DNA of 64,000 nucleotides from Nitrosomonas sp. HPC101 (GCF_009833125.1 NZ_QRCC01000001.1:186001-250000), one strand, 5' to 3'. Counted from the stretch's first letter, positions 18,226 through 28,766 are shown. The notes: generated by a model not told the origin, from the sequence alone. Program-made: numbers and translations.

Positions 18226-20418
18226 TTATCTGCTGGATTTTTTGCGTGTACTGTTGTCTTCAAGGACAAAATCTATTTTACGTGTTGCCAGATCAACCCG
18301 AACCAGTTTCACTCGCAGGCTGTCGCCCAACCGGAAACTGATCCCGCTGCGCTCGCCACGTAACACATGCTTGACCGCATCATGCCGGAAATAATCGCTG
18401 GGTAACTCTGAAATATAAACCAGACCTTCAACATAAATTGTATTCAGGGTCACAAACAATCCGAAAGCAGTTACGCCCGTGATAACACCATCAAAACAAT
18501 CATTGATTTTGTCCTGCATATAAAAACACTTGAGCCAGGATTCCACCTCTCGCGTGGCCTCATCCGCACGGCGCTCTGTTTGTGAGCAATGTTTGCCGAT
18601 TTCGTGCCAGTCACCGGGCGCATAATGCTTGCCGGCAAGCACCGCCTTGATGGCACGATGCACCAGCAGGTCCGGATAACGCCGGATGGGCGAAGTAAAA
18701 TGGGTATACATTTCATAGGCCAGACCGAAGTGACCATCATTATCCGGACTGTATAGCGCCTGACTGAGTGACCTCAGCATAACCGTCTGTAGCAGTTGCG
18801 CATCCGGCCGCTCCCGGATACGATCCAGCACTCGGGCATAATCCTTGGCCTTGGGTGCATCTCCTCCTCGCAGCTGAAGACCAAATTCTTTCAGAAAATC
18901 CCGCAATGCCACAAGCTTTTCATCAGTCGGTCCTTCATGCACCCGATACAAAACAGGTTGCTCGTGCTTCTGTAAAAAATCAGCAGCACACACATTGGCC
19001 GCCAACATACATTCCTCGATCAAGCGATGAGCATCATTACGCTCTACCGGGCATATTCTCTCAATCTTACCCTGATCATTGAAAACCATTTCTGTTTCAA
19101 CCGTCTCGAAATCAATCGCCCCCCGTTTTTTGCGAGATTTATGCAGCACTTTGAATAATCGGTACAGCAGCTGAATATGCGGCAGCAGTTGCGCATACTC
19201 CTTCGCGGTGTTTCCCCTGGGTTGATCCAGCAACCCGGCAACAATGTTATAGGTCAGCCGTGCATGGGAAAGCATCACCGCCGGATAAAAACGATATTCG
19301 CTCAATTCTCCCTTGGCAGTCCACAACATTTCACAGACCATGCACAAACGATCGACCTGCGGATTCAACGAGCACAACCCATTGGAGAGTACTTCCGGCA
19401 ACATTGGAATAACTCTCCTTGGGAAGTAAACCGAATTGCCACGATCACATGCTTCCTTATCCAGCGCATCTTGATCACGCACATAATGGCTGACGTCCGC
19501 GATGGCAACAAACAATCTGAAATCCTTGCCTTCCTGGCAACAATAAACCGCGTCATCAAAATCCTTAGCGGTTTCACTGTCGATCGTTACCAGCGGCAAA
19601 TGACGAATATCTTCCCGCCTGGCCAGATCTTTCTTCAGCACCCTCCCAGGGAACCTGGCAGCAGTAACTTCCGGCGGGAATTCATGAGGTAAATCGAACT
19701 TGCGTAACGCAATCTCGATTTCCATTCCTGGCGCTGCATAATCCCCCAGAATCTCGACAATATGACCAATGGGTTGAGCATGCTGCCCTGGCTGTTGAAT
19801 GATGTTTGCCATCACCACCTGCCCGGCATGTGCATTCATGGTATTTTCCTTGGGGACAAGGATATCCTGATTAATACGTTTATCTTCGGCCACGATAAAG
19901 AAAATACCGTGGTCTTCATATAATCTGCCAACCAGATGCGTATTTGCGCTCTCCAATACTCTGACGATTCTGCATTCCCGCCGTCCCCGTCGATCCACAT
20001 CACCAGAAACCCTGGCAATGACGTGATCACCATGCAATACTTTATGCATCTCTTTCGGAGTCAGGAATAAATCGGTGCCGCCATCATCCGGAATCAGAAA
20101 GCCAAAACCATCGCTATGTCCCTGCACGGTTCCCTTTACGAGTTCCAGCTTGTCTGTTACACAAATATCCCCCTTGCGATTACAGAGAATCTGTCCGTCA
20201 CGTATCATTGCAGACAACCTGCGATGAAAAATCTCGGATTCTTCAGTGGTAATATCCAGCAACCTGAGCAGCTTGGATTCACTGATCGGCACTCCCTGTT
20301 TATCCAGTACTTCCAGGATAAATTCACGGCTGGGGAGCGCCAACCCGTAGCGTGCCTGCTCACGTTCCAGAAACGGATCGAGCTCACGAAGCTGATTTTT
20401 CCTGTTTCTTTTTCTCAT
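18226..20418 (-). CDS. rnr: Ribonuclease R
   Basis: A 3'-5' exoribonuclease of the RNB family, about 730 residues, which degrades structured RNA. In order it has an N-terminal winged-helix domain, cold-shock domains (GTVQGHSDGFGFLIPDDGG), the RNB catalytic domain with the aspartate cluster in TIDSETAKDFDDAVYC and SHYVRDQDALDKEA, and an S1 domain (GVITGVTAFGLFVTLNTIYVEGLV). The Lys-rich C-terminal tail of the E. coli enzyme is reduced to DNSTRKKSSR. ATG 20418 is used as start; a TTG at 20427 fits better the distance to an AGGAAA site and remains an alternative. Upstream lies tRNA-Leu, divergent. Confidence 0.94.
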   Translation of the reverse strand: MRKRNRKNQLRELDPFLEREQARYGLALPSREFILEVLDKQGVPISESKLLRLLDITTEESEIFHRRLSAMIRDGQILCNRKGDICVTDKLELVKGTVQGHSDGFGFLIPDDGGTDLFLTPKEMHKVLHGDHVIARVSGDVDRRGRRECRIVRVLESANTHLVGRLYEDHGIFFIVAEDKRINQDILVPKENTMNAHAGQVVMANIIQQPGQHAQPIGHIVEILGDYAAPGMEIEIALRKFDLPHEFPPEVTAARFPGRVLKKDLARREDIRHLPLVTIDSETAKDFDDAVYCCQEGKDFRLFVAIADVSHYVRDQDALDKEACDRGNSVYFPRRVIPMLPEVLSNGLCSLNPQVDRLCMVCEMLWTAKGELSEYRFYPAVMLSHARLTYNIVAGLLDQPRGNTAKEYAQLLPHIQLLYRLFKVLHKSRKKRGAIDFETVETEMVFNDQGKIERICPVERNDAHRLIEECMLAANVCAADFLQKHEQPVLYRVHEGPTDEKLVALRDFLKEFGLQLRGGDAPKAKDYARVLDRIRERPDAQLLQTVMLRSLSQALYSPDNDGHFGLAYEMYTHFTSPIRRYPDLLVHRAIKAVLAGKHYAPGDWHEIGKHCSQTERRADEATREVESWLKCFYMQDKINDCFDGVITGVTAFGLFVTLNTIYVEGLVYISELPSDYFRHDAVKHVLRGERSGISFRLGDSLRVKLVRVDLATRKIDFVLEDNSTRKKSSR

Positions 20419-20523
20419 GATTGACAAATCGAAGGTTTCCTATAGAATTTGCGGTTTTCGCGTGTTGTTTATACCTGCCTGGTTTTCATAGAACCACAAC
20501 AACATAGTAGTAATCAGGATAAT

Positions 20524-20608
20524 GCCCAGATGGCGGAATTGGTAGACGCGCATGGTTCAGGTCCATGTGCCTTCGGGTGTGGAGGTTCGAGTCCTCTTCT
20601 GGGCACCA
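20524..20608 (+). tRNA. tRNA-Leu (anticodon CAG)
   Basis: A class II tRNA of 85 nt with CCA encoded. The acceptor stem GCCCAGA pairs with TCTGGGC, the D-arm contains GGCGGAATTGGTAGACGC, the anticodon stem CATGG/CCATG holds the loop TTCAGGT (anticodon CAG, reading CUG), a long variable arm TGCCTTCGGGTGT follows, and the T-arm is GGAGGTTCGAGTCCTCT. It is divergent from rnr and followed by a short T-rich stretch (GTGTTTTTATTC). Confidence 0.97.
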
Positions 20609-21074
20609 TCGTGTTTTTATTCAAAAAACAACCCTAGCATCGATCTGTATTGTATAGATTCTCTGATGAAACCAGTACGGTTTAATCAGGCAGCATTCCA
20701 GATCCATGCAACCGACGCTTGGACAAATCCCAGTTCTCATATCTTGAGAGCTGTTTAATTGCAACTACCTGCATTACCTCGCAGCTTCCTGCAAGATAAC
20801 CACAGCCTCGTCAACCACGACAACAACCCTGATGCAGAAGCTAAAATGCATCGTATCATCAAATACTCGGACACCCGGAAATAAATCAGACGTCTTCTTT
20901 CCACAGTAGCATTCGGCCTCACACCATCCAATTCCACCGGCACCCCTGTATACTCCACATCAGCACCGGCACGGCCTGAGCAGTCTGTCCGGTCATTCCC
21001 ACAACCAGTAATTATAGTTTTTCCAGACGCGACAAACACCAAAAATCGCTCAAAGCTATTTCTGTCTCACAACC
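20609..21074. other. Gap of about 470 bp without a recognised gene
   Basis: Only weak reading frames are present, the longest on the minus strand at 20755-21042. That frame has no ribosome site and no recognisable domain. Several near-tandem ACAAC/CACC-rich stretches occur. The 3' end should hold the dinB promoter. I see no RNA gene or mobile-element end here. Confidence 0.5.
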
Positions 21075-22229
21075 ATGGAAAACCGTCATATTGCACATCT
21101 GGACATGGATGCTTTTTACGCATCGGTGGAGCTGTTGCGCTATCCGGAATTACGAGGATCACCAGTCGTCATCGGCGGCCGGTCGGTTCATCGGCCAATC
21201 CTGCAGCAAGATGGAACATGCCAGTTTGCAAAACTGCGCGAATACTCCGGTCGCGGCGTCGTCACCACTTCAACTTATGAAGCACGTGCGTATGGGATAT
21301 TCTCAGCCATGGGTATCATGCAGGCAGCCAAGCTGGCACCTGATGCCATACTATTGCCGGCAGATTTTGACGCCTATCGTCATTATTCGCGTTTGTTTAA
21401 AAGAGCGGTTGCCAAACTTGTTCCGCACGTGGAAGATCGCGGAATCGATGAAATTTATATCGATCTGAGCCCATACCCTTCCGACAAAATCGCTTCACTC
21501 GTATTACGCATCAAGCAGGCAGTACACGCAACAACCGGTCTATCCTGCTCGATCGGCATAGCACCCAACAAGCTGCTGGCAAAAATCTGCTCTGATCTCG
21601 AAAAACCGGATGGATTGACTATTCTGCAACAGACCGACATTCCAAACCGGATCTGGCCTTTACCGGTTCATAAAATCAACGGTATCGGACCCAAGGCAAA
21701 GGAAAAACTCGCCAGACTGGGTATCCATACAATCGGAGAACTGGCCAGGGCCGAGCTCATTTTGCTCCAAGCTCATTTTGGTCAGCGTTATGCGTTCCAG
21801 CTGCATCACGCAGCACATGGCCACGACGATCGCCCGGTTGTAACCAATCCGGAACCCCGATCAATCAGCCGCGAAACCACCTTTGAACGGGATTTACACG
21901 CACGCAGAGATCGGAAAAAACTATCATATATTTTCACAGAGTTATGCACACGCGTTGCAGAAGATTTGCACCGCAAAGGCTATGTCGGACGAACCATCGG
22001 TATCAAACTCCGGTATAAAAACTTTCAGACAGTTACACGCGATCAAACCTTGCGCAGCCCCACTGCTGATGCACCCACCATTCGCAGAACCGCAGGAAAT
22101 TGTCTCCGGCGTGTTCCTCTCGAACAAGAACTGAGACTGCTCGGAGTCCGTGTCAGCGCCTTATCACGCGCTGATGCACTCTCAGAGAAAGATCACCCTT
22201 TTCAGGAAGAGTTGTTTTATAACCAGTAG
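21075..22229 (+). CDS. dinB: DNA polymerase IV (Y-family)
   Basis: A 384-residue translesion polymerase. The catalytic palm is seen in HIAHLDMDAFYASVE (first Asp) and RGIDEIYIDLS (Asp-Glu pair), with the steric-gate region DAFYAS and the little-finger domain from about residue 245. Compared with E. coli Pol IV there is an insertion of about 20 residues after VVIGGRS (HRPILQQDGTCQFAKLREYS) before GRGVVTTSTYEAR; similar inserts occur in other proteobacterial DinB-type proteins. The C-terminus FQEELFYNQ contains a QxxLF-like beta-clamp motif. Confidence 0.9.
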   Translation: MENRHIAHLDMDAFYASVELLRYPELRGSPVVIGGRSVHRPILQQDGTCQFAKLREYSGRGVVTTSTYEARAYGIFSAMGIMQAAKLAPDAILLPADFDAYRHYSRLFKRAVAKLVPHVEDRGIDEIYIDLSPYPSDKIASLVLRIKQAVHATTGLSCSIGIAPNKLLAKICSDLEKPDGLTILQQTDIPNRIWPLPVHKINGIGPKAKEKLARLGIHTIGELARAELILLQAHFGQRYAFQLHHAAHGHDDRPVVTNPEPRSISRETTFERDLHARRDRKKLSYIFTELCTRVAEDLHRKGYVGRTIGIKLRYKNFQTVTRDQTLRSPTADAPTIRRTAGNCLRRVPLEQELRLLGVRVSALSRADALSEKDHPFQEELFYNQ

Positions 22230-22469
22230 CACAACAAGATGCCAATCAAAGGGAGGCAGCGCAAAGCAAAATTGAATAAAATGCGTCCTGTTTGAAGTAT
22301 GTGAACATGTTGAGTTTGTCCTGCGCCGTATATGCGCCCTCCATGAGATCTTGAACAGTTCTGATGCACCAATCGGATCAACCCAACAAACAATCTGTAA
22401 CACCACCCCTTTGTCAGGTAAATGCAAGTTGAAGCAACCTATATTCGCTCTCCATGGAGACCGACTGTC

Positions 22470-23759
22470 ATGCGTTGCTCAACTTTATTCATTCTTGCTT
22501 TATGGGCCGTACTCCCAAACTGCGGCCTGGCTGGTGACATTGCCGTCAGCCTGGAAGAAGCCGAACATCTGGCACTGACCCGCAATCGCGATATCCGCTT
22601 CGCCCAGCGCAATATTGAAGCTGCCGCAGCAGAAACACTCAACGCCGCCGCCTTCCCCAACCCTACACTAACGCTTAATGCCAGTCATTTAAATCTAAAA
22701 TCCGATCCGACTACCGCGTTCAGCAACTCCAGAACACCAACCGAAACTCAGATCGGCATTGGGCAAACCTTCGAACGGGGTAACAAACGGGCACTGCGTA
22801 TCGCACAAGCAGACAGTGAACTCACTGCTACCCACCTCGATCTCGATGACACACTGCGGCAAATCCGCCTCAATGTGCGCAGTGCCTGGTTCGAGCTTAA
22901 ACGAACCGAACATCACGCCGAGCTGAGCGGCATCATTGCCAACCAGTCCAGGCACATCCTGGAACTCGCACGCCGCCGCTACCGGGCGGGTGATTTATCT
23001 GGTGCCGATCTGGGGCGTTTCGAAGCCGATGCTGCCAGAGCGCAAGCCGATGAGCGAGCTATACAAGGAATACTTGCACGTACACGTACTGAGCTGGCTA
23101 TTCTGCTAGCTGATGAAAATCGCGCACAACAAATTACGACACGGGGCGACTGGCCTGCGGGGACAGTCGTATTGCCGAATGCAGCCACCCTCGCCGCTAC
23201 CATTGAACAGCGCCCGGACACACTGGCTGCGGCCGCCAGAGTGGAAGCTGCCCGGCGCAATGTAGACCTGGCGCAAGCCAAACGTACTCGTGATGTCACT
23301 GTCAGCCTTCAATATGAGCGCCAACCGGGTGATATCGTCCAACCCCGTAATTCTCTCGGGGTTGAAGTCTCTGTTCCGTTATTCCTCGGTAATCATTTCG
23401 AAGGCGACATTCGCCGCGCCCATGCCGAGCTGGCTCTCGCAGAGGATCATCTGGAAGCAATTCGCGCCCGTATCCGGGCCGAAATTGACCAGCTTACCAG
23501 TGAATTACAACATGCCAGTGATCGCTGGCAGGCCTTGCAGGAACAGGCACTACCCGCCGCACGCCGCACTGCTAGCGCCGCCGAACTCGCTTTCAATAAA
23601 GGAGCCATCAGCGCCCTGGAGTTTCTGGATGCGCAGCGCACCTTGCGATCCTCCGAGTTGGATACGTTACAAGCGCGCAGCGATCTGGCAAAAGCACGTG
23701 CCGCTCTGGATGCTGCACTGGAAACCGCTTCATCCAAGGAACAGGAACCCGCTTTATGA
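22470..23759 (+). CDS. czcC: Outer-membrane factor of metal RND efflux (CzcC-like)
   Basis: A TolC/CzcC-family outer-membrane channel of 429 residues. The start at ATG 22470 is set by a GGAGA site and by the signal peptide that begins there (MRCSTLFILALWAVLPNCGLAG); an earlier in-frame ATG would place 16 residues before it. Two OEP repeats can be seen, with helical, Ala/Glu/Arg-rich coiled-coil segments (LARRRYRAGDLSGADLGRFE; AELAFNKGAISALEFLDAQRTL). The stop overlaps the start of the adaptor gene (ATGA). The substrate ion cannot be read from sequence. Confidence 0.9.
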   Translation: MRCSTLFILALWAVLPNCGLAGDIAVSLEEAEHLALTRNRDIRFAQRNIEAAAAETLNAAAFPNPTLTLNASHLNLKSDPTTAFSNSRTPTETQIGIGQTFERGNKRALRIAQADSELTATHLDLDDTLRQIRLNVRSAWFELKRTEHHAELSGIIANQSRHILELARRRYRAGDLSGADLGRFEADAARAQADERAIQGILARTRTELAILLADENRAQQITTRGDWPAGTVVLPNAATLAATIEQRPDTLAAAARVEAARRNVDLAQAKRTRDVTVSLQYERQPGDIVQPRNSLGVEVSVPLFLGNHFEGDIRRAHAELALAEDHLEAIRARIRAEIDQLTSELQHASDRWQALQEQALPAARRTASAAELAFNKGAISALEFLDAQRTLRSSELDTLQARSDLAKARAALDAALETASSKEQEPAL

Positions 23760-24925
23760 AGAAATTTGAATTCAGCAGGATAAAGGCAATCACCACTACC
23801 CTGGCCATCGTAGCTGCAAGTTTCGCCGGTTACTCCTATTTCAGCCAGACTGTCACTCGGCCTCCAGCTGAAAATATTGACCCGGATTACAACCGCGATC
23901 AGCTGACATTTTCACCAGGGGCTCCCCAGCTTGCCTATGTCAAAACCAGTGCTGCCATTTCAGCCATGCTGCCAGCCAGCGAGCCACTGGCTGCAAGGCT
24001 AGCACTGGCAGAAAATCTGACTGCCCGCATCATTCCGGCTGTAGCGGGCCGAGTCCTGCAGCTGCACGCCGAGATCGGTGACGCAGTCAATACAGGTGAC
24101 CCCCTGGCAACGATTGACTCTCCTGATTTTGGCGCCGCCATTGCTGATCTGCACAAGGCCGAGGCCGATGCTGTACAAAAGCAACTTGCCTATAAACGTG
24201 CACAGGAACTGCTGGCCGGCGAAGCCATTGCCCGGCGTGATGTTGAAAGCACCAGAGCGGAATGGCAGATTGCGGCTGCAGAAGCTGAACGTGCCAGGTT
24301 GCGCGTCAGGAATCTATCCCCGAGTAATAAAATACAAAACGAACAGCTTGTATTGCGTGCCCCTGTTGCAGGCATTGTGGCCGAACGCCAGGCCAACCCG
24401 GGCACAGAGGTCCGTCCGGACCAGCCTGCACCATTATTCGTCATTTCCAATCTATCCCATCTATGGGTACTGGTAGACATACCGGAATACCTGATTGGGC
24501 GGGTGCATGCCGGTAACCCGCTGCTACTGGCCTTTGACGCGTTTCCGGGAGAATCTTTCATCGCTACCATCACTCGCATTGCCCCCCAGCTTGACCCGAA
24601 CGTCCGCCGGGTGCAGGTACGTGCCGAAATCGACAATCCTGACGGTCGTCTGCGGCCGGCCATGTTTGCCCGCGCCCGGTTAGTCGATCCGAAAGCAATC
24701 AGTGTGACGCGATTGCCAGCGGTATCGGTCATCACCAATGGCGTTTATCCAACAGTTTTTGTCGAAACCAGTCCTGGCCAATTCACCCGGCGGCAGATCC
24801 GTATCGCTTTCCAGGATGCTGAATCTATCTGGCTTGAACCAAAAAATGGCGGGATAGCGGCAGGAGAAAAGGTGGTCACCGACGGGGCCATGCTGCTGGC
24901 CTCAGAACTTGCTGCTGGTAGCTGA
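23756..24925 (+). CDS. czcB: RND efflux periplasmic adaptor (CzcB-like)
   Basis: A 389-residue membrane-fusion protein that bridges the RND pump and the outer-membrane factor in the periplasm. An N-terminal membrane anchor (residues about 12-30, ITTTLAIVAASFAGYSYF) is followed by the lipoyl-like hybrid motif (IIPAVAGRVLQLHAEIGDAV and LRAPVAGIVAERQANPG), a coiled-coil hairpin between them and a beta-barrel domain (WVLVDIPEYLIGRVHAG). No His-rich metal-binding N-terminus is seen. It overlaps czcC by 4 bp, and czcA starts 1 bp after its stop. Confidence 0.9.
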   Translation: MKKFEFSRIKAITTTLAIVAASFAGYSYFSQTVTRPPAENIDPDYNRDQLTFSPGAPQLAYVKTSAAISAMLPASEPLAARLALAENLTARIIPAVAGRVLQLHAEIGDAVNTGDPLATIDSPDFGAAIADLHKAEADAVQKQLAYKRAQELLAGEAIARRDVESTRAEWQIAAAEAERARLRVRNLSPSNKIQNEQLVLRAPVAGIVAERQANPGTEVRPDQPAPLFVISNLSHLWVLVDIPEYLIGRVHAGNPLLLAFDAFPGESFIATITRIAPQLDPNVRRVQVRAEIDNPDGRLRPAMFARARLVDPKAISVTRLPAVSVITNGVYPTVFVETSPGQFTRRQIRIAFQDAESIWLEPKNGGIAAGEKVVTDGAMLLASELAAGS

Positions 24926-24926
24926 T

Positions 24927-27900
24927 ATGCTGAGCCGTCTTATCGCATTCTCGATCAAACAGCGACTGTTCGTTCTGATCATGGTCGGCGCACTGCTGGT
25001 GGCTGGTATACGCGCCTTTATCGAACTGCCGATTGAAGCCTTTCCCGATGTGCAGGATGTCCAGGTACAAGTAATTACACAGGTACCCGGCCAGGCTCCG
25101 GAAGAAGTCGAGCGCAGCGTCACGATCCCGATCGAGCGGGAAATGAGTGGCGTATCGCAAATGACCCAGCTACGTTCGGTTTCCATTACCGGATTATCAG
25201 TCATCACAATGCTGTTCGCCGACGGCACCGAAGACCGGTTAGCGCGTGCACAAGTGCTGGAAAAGCTGCAGATCGTCGATCTACCTGATGGTGTAACGCC
25301 TGCGCTGGCCCCTTTAACCACTGCCGTAGGTGAAATTTACCGCTATGTGGTTGACGCCCCACCGGATTTGCCGCTGTACGAAGTCCGTGCGATTCAGGAC
25401 TGGGTTATCCGGCCCGAATTACGGCGCGTGCCGGGCGTTGCTGATGTCATCAGCTTTGGCGGTACAGTCAAGGAAATCCAGGTTAACGTTGATCCGAATG
25501 CATTGCGTAAATTCGGGTTAACACTGGATCAGGTAAGCCAGGCTCTCAGTGAAAATAATGCGAATGCAGGCGGCGGTATCATCCGGCGTGGTGGTGAGGG
25601 GCTGGTGCTGCGCGCCATCGGACTCTTCCGTACTGTTGAAGATGTCGCCGCTACGGTCATCTCAGTACACGATGGCAAACCTATCACTATCAGCGATATC
25701 GCCGCCGTCCATATTGGTGAACATACCCCTTCCGGAATCGTTTCTCTTGCTCAGCACGGCGAGGGCGGCAAGACCTCGAATCGCGACTCTATCGTCGAAG
25801 GTATCGTGGTCATGATCAAGGGCAGTGATCCAAGCAAAATCATCCAGACGCTCAAGACCCGCGTGGATGAACTCAACAGCCAGTCCAAGCTGCCACCCGG
25901 TGTGCAAATCCATCCGATTTATGAGCGTACCCAGCTGATCAGCCACACTGTGGCCACTGTGGGAGAAAACCTGCTCGTCGGTGCGCTATTGGTCGTAGCT
26001 GTATTGGTTATATTTCTGCGCGACTGGCGATCATCATTGATCGTAGCCTGCATCATCCCGCTGACGCTGCTGTTTGCATTCATCATGATGAATGCGCGTA
26101 ACGTCTCGGCCAATCTGATTTCGCTGGGTGCGGTCGATTTCGGCATCATTATCGACAGCGCCGTTGTATTAGTGGAAGCATTGATGGTGCGAATGGCGTT
26201 GCAACAGGAGCAAGCGCCGGGACATGATGCTGTCAAATGGCGTATCAGTGCACTGCGGCAGACTGCCGTCAGCCTGAGCAAGCCCATTTTGTTTTCCAAA
26301 GCGATCATCATTCTGGCCTTCGTGCCAATCTTCACGTTTCAGCGCGTGGAAGGCAAAATTTTCTCCCCGGTGGCCTTTACCCTCTCTTTCGCTCTGATCG
26401 GTGCCATCATCCTGACGCTCACCCTGGTCCCCGCCCTGCTTTCCTACCTGCTGCAGCGTGGCCCTGTATCGGAGCCTCACCTCGTCTGGATGAAACGGCT
26501 GCAACGCGGTTACCGGAAACTACTCGACTGGGTCGATGCCCGCCCACGCATCATGGCCGGGATCACGGTGGGTTCGCTGGCAGGTGCGCTTACACTATTA
26601 CCGATCATCGGCACGGAATTTCTGCCCAAGCTCGACGAAGGCAATATCTGGCTGACCATCGCGCTGCCACCTGCCACTCATCTGGAGCAATCAAAAGAAA
26701 TTGAACGTGCCGTGCGGGCCAAACTGATTGCGTACCCGGAAGTCAAGACTGTCGTAGCTCAGGTTGGCCGACCAGATGATGGTACCGATCCCAAGGGTGC
26801 CAATAACATGGAAATCCTGGCTGATCTCAATCCGCGCAGCAGTTGGCGATTCAGCACCAAGGAAAAACTGGTGGCGGACATGTCGCAATCGCTCAAGGCT
26901 ATTCCCGGCCTGCCCACCAATTTCTCTCAGGTTATCCAGGATAACGTCGAAGAATCCCTGTCCGGCGTTAAAGGTGAAATTGCTATCAAGGTATTTGGCC
27001 CGGATCTGGAAATTCTGGAAGACAAGGCGGAACAGATCGTTTCCCTGCTCAACCACATCCGCGGGGCAGTGGACGTGGCTGCCATCAAAGTGGGCGGGCA
27101 GACTGAAGTCACCGTTACCCCGGATCGGCAGAAATTGGCACGTTACGGTATCAACATCGCAGACATCAACAATCTTTTCCAGACAGCGTTCGGAGGCAGT
27201 GCCGTCACCGGTTTTTATGAAGGCGAACGGCGCTTCAACGTCAATCTCCGGTTAGCGCCGGATTACCGGCATACCATTACTGATATTGCCAATCTGCAAA
27301 TAGCAATCCCGGGCAGTACGAATGCGTTCCTGACACTGGGCGAACTGGCTCGTATCGATGTACGCCAGGGCGCCTCCCGCATTGCACGCGAGGCGGGAGG
27401 GCGTGCCGTCTCAGTCAAAGCCAATCTGATGGGACGCGACCAGGGCAGTTTTGTCAGTGAAGCCCAAAAAAAGGTAACCGAACATGTCCATCTGCCCCCC
27501 GGCTACCGCATCACCTGGGGTGGGCAATTTGAGAACCAGCAACGTGCGATGAAACGGCTAATGATCATCGTTCCCGTTAGTCTGCTTGGTATCTTTGTAC
27601 TCCTGTTCTGGGCATTCAAATCACTGCGCTCAGCCTCCATCATTCTGCTGATCGCCCCGCTGACCCTGATTGGCGGCCTTTCCGGCCTGGCACTCACCGG
27701 CCTGCATCTTTCCATTTCAGCTGCGGTCGGATTTATTGCAGTCTCCGGCATCGCCGTACAGAATGGTGTCATCATGGTCGAAGAAATTGTTGGTCTGCTG
27801 CATAAAGGCCGACCATTCGCGGAAGCAGTCCGGGAAGGTGCCGTACTGCGCCTGCGCCCGATCCTGATGACAGCCCTGATGGCGGGTCTCGGACTGCTGC

Positions 27901-28061
27901 CGGCGGCACTTTCCCACGGCATCGGCTCGGAAACACAGCGACCGTTTGCAGTTGTGATCGTTGGCGGTATTATCTCCGCCACCTTCTTTACACTGGTACT
28001 GTTGCCGCTGATGTTCAACCGGCTGGCACGGCCGAAGCCTAAACAGGACGAGCAAGCTTGA
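24927..28061 (+). CDS. czcA: Heavy-metal RND efflux pump (CzcA/CusA family)
   Basis: A 1044-residue HME-family proton/metal antiporter with 12 membrane helices and two large periplasmic loops. ATG 24927 (MLSRLIAFSIKQRLFVLIM) is the family-typical start; an upstream in-frame TTG at 24909 is unlikely. The helix-4 signature reads AVDFGIIIDSAVVLVEAL, matching the divalent-cation (Zn/Co/Cd/Ni) class (DFG...D...VE) and not the Cu/Ag class. Family members usually have Asn after VE, here Ala. Loops carry PIEAFPDVQDVQVQVITQ and GTEFLPKLDEGNIWL. It is third in a CzcCBA operon and followed by its own two-component genes. Confidence 0.93.
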   Translation: MLSRLIAFSIKQRLFVLIMVGALLVAGIRAFIELPIEAFPDVQDVQVQVITQVPGQAPEEVERSVTIPIEREMSGVSQMTQLRSVSITGLSVITMLFADGTEDRLARAQVLEKLQIVDLPDGVTPALAPLTTAVGEIYRYVVDAPPDLPLYEVRAIQDWVIRPELRRVPGVADVISFGGTVKEIQVNVDPNALRKFGLTLDQVSQALSENNANAGGGIIRRGGEGLVLRAIGLFRTVEDVAATVISVHDGKPITISDIAAVHIGEHTPSGIVSLAQHGEGGKTSNRDSIVEGIVVMIKGSDPSKIIQTLKTRVDELNSQSKLPPGVQIHPIYERTQLISHTVATVGENLLVGALLVVAVLVIFLRDWRSSLIVACIIPLTLLFAFIMMNARNVSANLISLGAVDFGIIIDSAVVLVEALMVRMALQQEQAPGHDAVKWRISALRQTAVSLSKPILFSKAIIILAFVPIFTFQRVEGKIFSPVAFTLSFALIGAIILTLTLVPALLSYLLQRGPVSEPHLVWMKRLQRGYRKLLDWVDARPRIMAGITVGSLAGALTLLPIIGTEFLPKLDEGNIWLTIALPPATHLEQSKEIERAVRAKLIAYPEVKTVVAQVGRPDDGTDPKGANNMEILADLNPRSSWRFSTKEKLVADMSQSLKAIPGLPTNFSQVIQDNVEESLSGVKGEIAIKVFGPDLEILEDKAEQIVSLLNHIRGAVDVAAIKVGGQTEVTVTPDRQKLARYGINIADINNLFQTAFGGSAVTGFYEGERRFNVNLRLAPDYRHTITDIANLQIAIPGSTNAFLTLGELARIDVRQGASRIAREAGGRAVSVKANLMGRDQGSFVSEAQKKVTEHVHLPPGYRITWGGQFENQQRAMKRLMIIVPVSLLGIFVLLFWAFKSLRSASIILLIAPLTLIGGLSGLALTGLHLSISAAVGFIAVSGIAVQNGVIMVEEIVGLLHKGRPFAEAVREGAVLRLRPILMTALMAGLGLLPAALSHGIGSETQRPFAVVIVGGIISATFFTLVLLPLMFNRLARPKPKQDEQA

Positions 28062-28094
28062 TTGTCGTGCTATCAATCAGATAAAGGGGGAGCG

Positions 28095-28766
28095 ATGCGT
28101 ATTTTAGTAGTGGAAGACGATTCCCTGGTGGCCAGCGGGATCAAACAGGGTCTGGCCAACGCCGGCTACACCACGGATATGGCAGAAAGTGCCGAACGCG
28201 CAATACAGTATCTCCAGGCAGAAAATTTTGATCTGGCGGTTGTGGATATCGGCCTTCCGGGAGCCGATGGTTTATCGCTGGTACAGCATCTGCGGAGCAG
28301 AAAAATACAACTGCCTGTGCTGTTTCTGACCGCACGGGGCAGCATGGAAGACACCGTTACCGGCCTGGATGTTGGGGCAGACGATTATATGGCCAAACCA
28401 TTCCGGCTGCCGGAGTTGATTGCCCGCATCCGCGCATTGATCCGCCGCGCCTACTCGGTTACCAGCACCGAACTGCGGCACGATCAATTGGTTCTCGATA
28501 CCGCCAGTCACACCGCCACGCTGCACGACCAACCCCTCTTTTTGACTCTGCGCGAATGGACCATTCTCGAAATTCTACTGATGGCCTCGCCCAGAGTCGT
28601 CAGCAAGAATAAATTGCTGCAAAGCCTGACGGGGTGGGACAGGAACATTACACCCAATGCCATCGAAGTTCATGTATCGCGATTGCGTGCCAAAATCGCA
28701 CCTGGCGGCATTGGAATTCGCACGGTTCGTGGTATCGGTTATCGCATCGATCAGAGCCTTTCATGA
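28095..28766 (+). CDS. OmpR-family response regulator (TctD/CzcR-like)
   Basis: A 223-residue response regulator. The receiver domain (residues 1-115) has the acidic pair EDD, phospho-acceptor D51 (VVDIGLPG), conserved Thr (LTARG) and Lys (MAKPF). A winged-helix DNA-binding domain follows (LREWTILEILLMASPRVVSKNKLLQ and VSRLRAKI). The ATG at 28095 lies behind a GGGGGAG ribosome site. It comes 33 bp after czcA and overlaps the kinase gene by 4 bp, so it probably controls the efflux operon. Confidence 0.92.
   Translation: MRILVVEDDSLVASGIKQGLANAGYTTDMAESAERAIQYLQAENFDLAVVDIGLPGADGLSLVQHLRSRKIQLPVLFLTARGSMEDTVTGLDVGADDYMAKPFRLPELIARIRALIRRAYSVTSTELRHDQLVLDTASHTATLHDQPLFLTLREWTILEILLMASPRVVSKNKLLQSLTGWDRNITPNAIEVHVSRLRAKIAPGGIGIRTVRGIGYRIDQSLS

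Noticed and set aside
20755..21042. Minus-strand frame of 95 codons before dinB
   Set aside because: No ribosome site, no recognisable domain and an unusual composition. It is most likely a chance frame.
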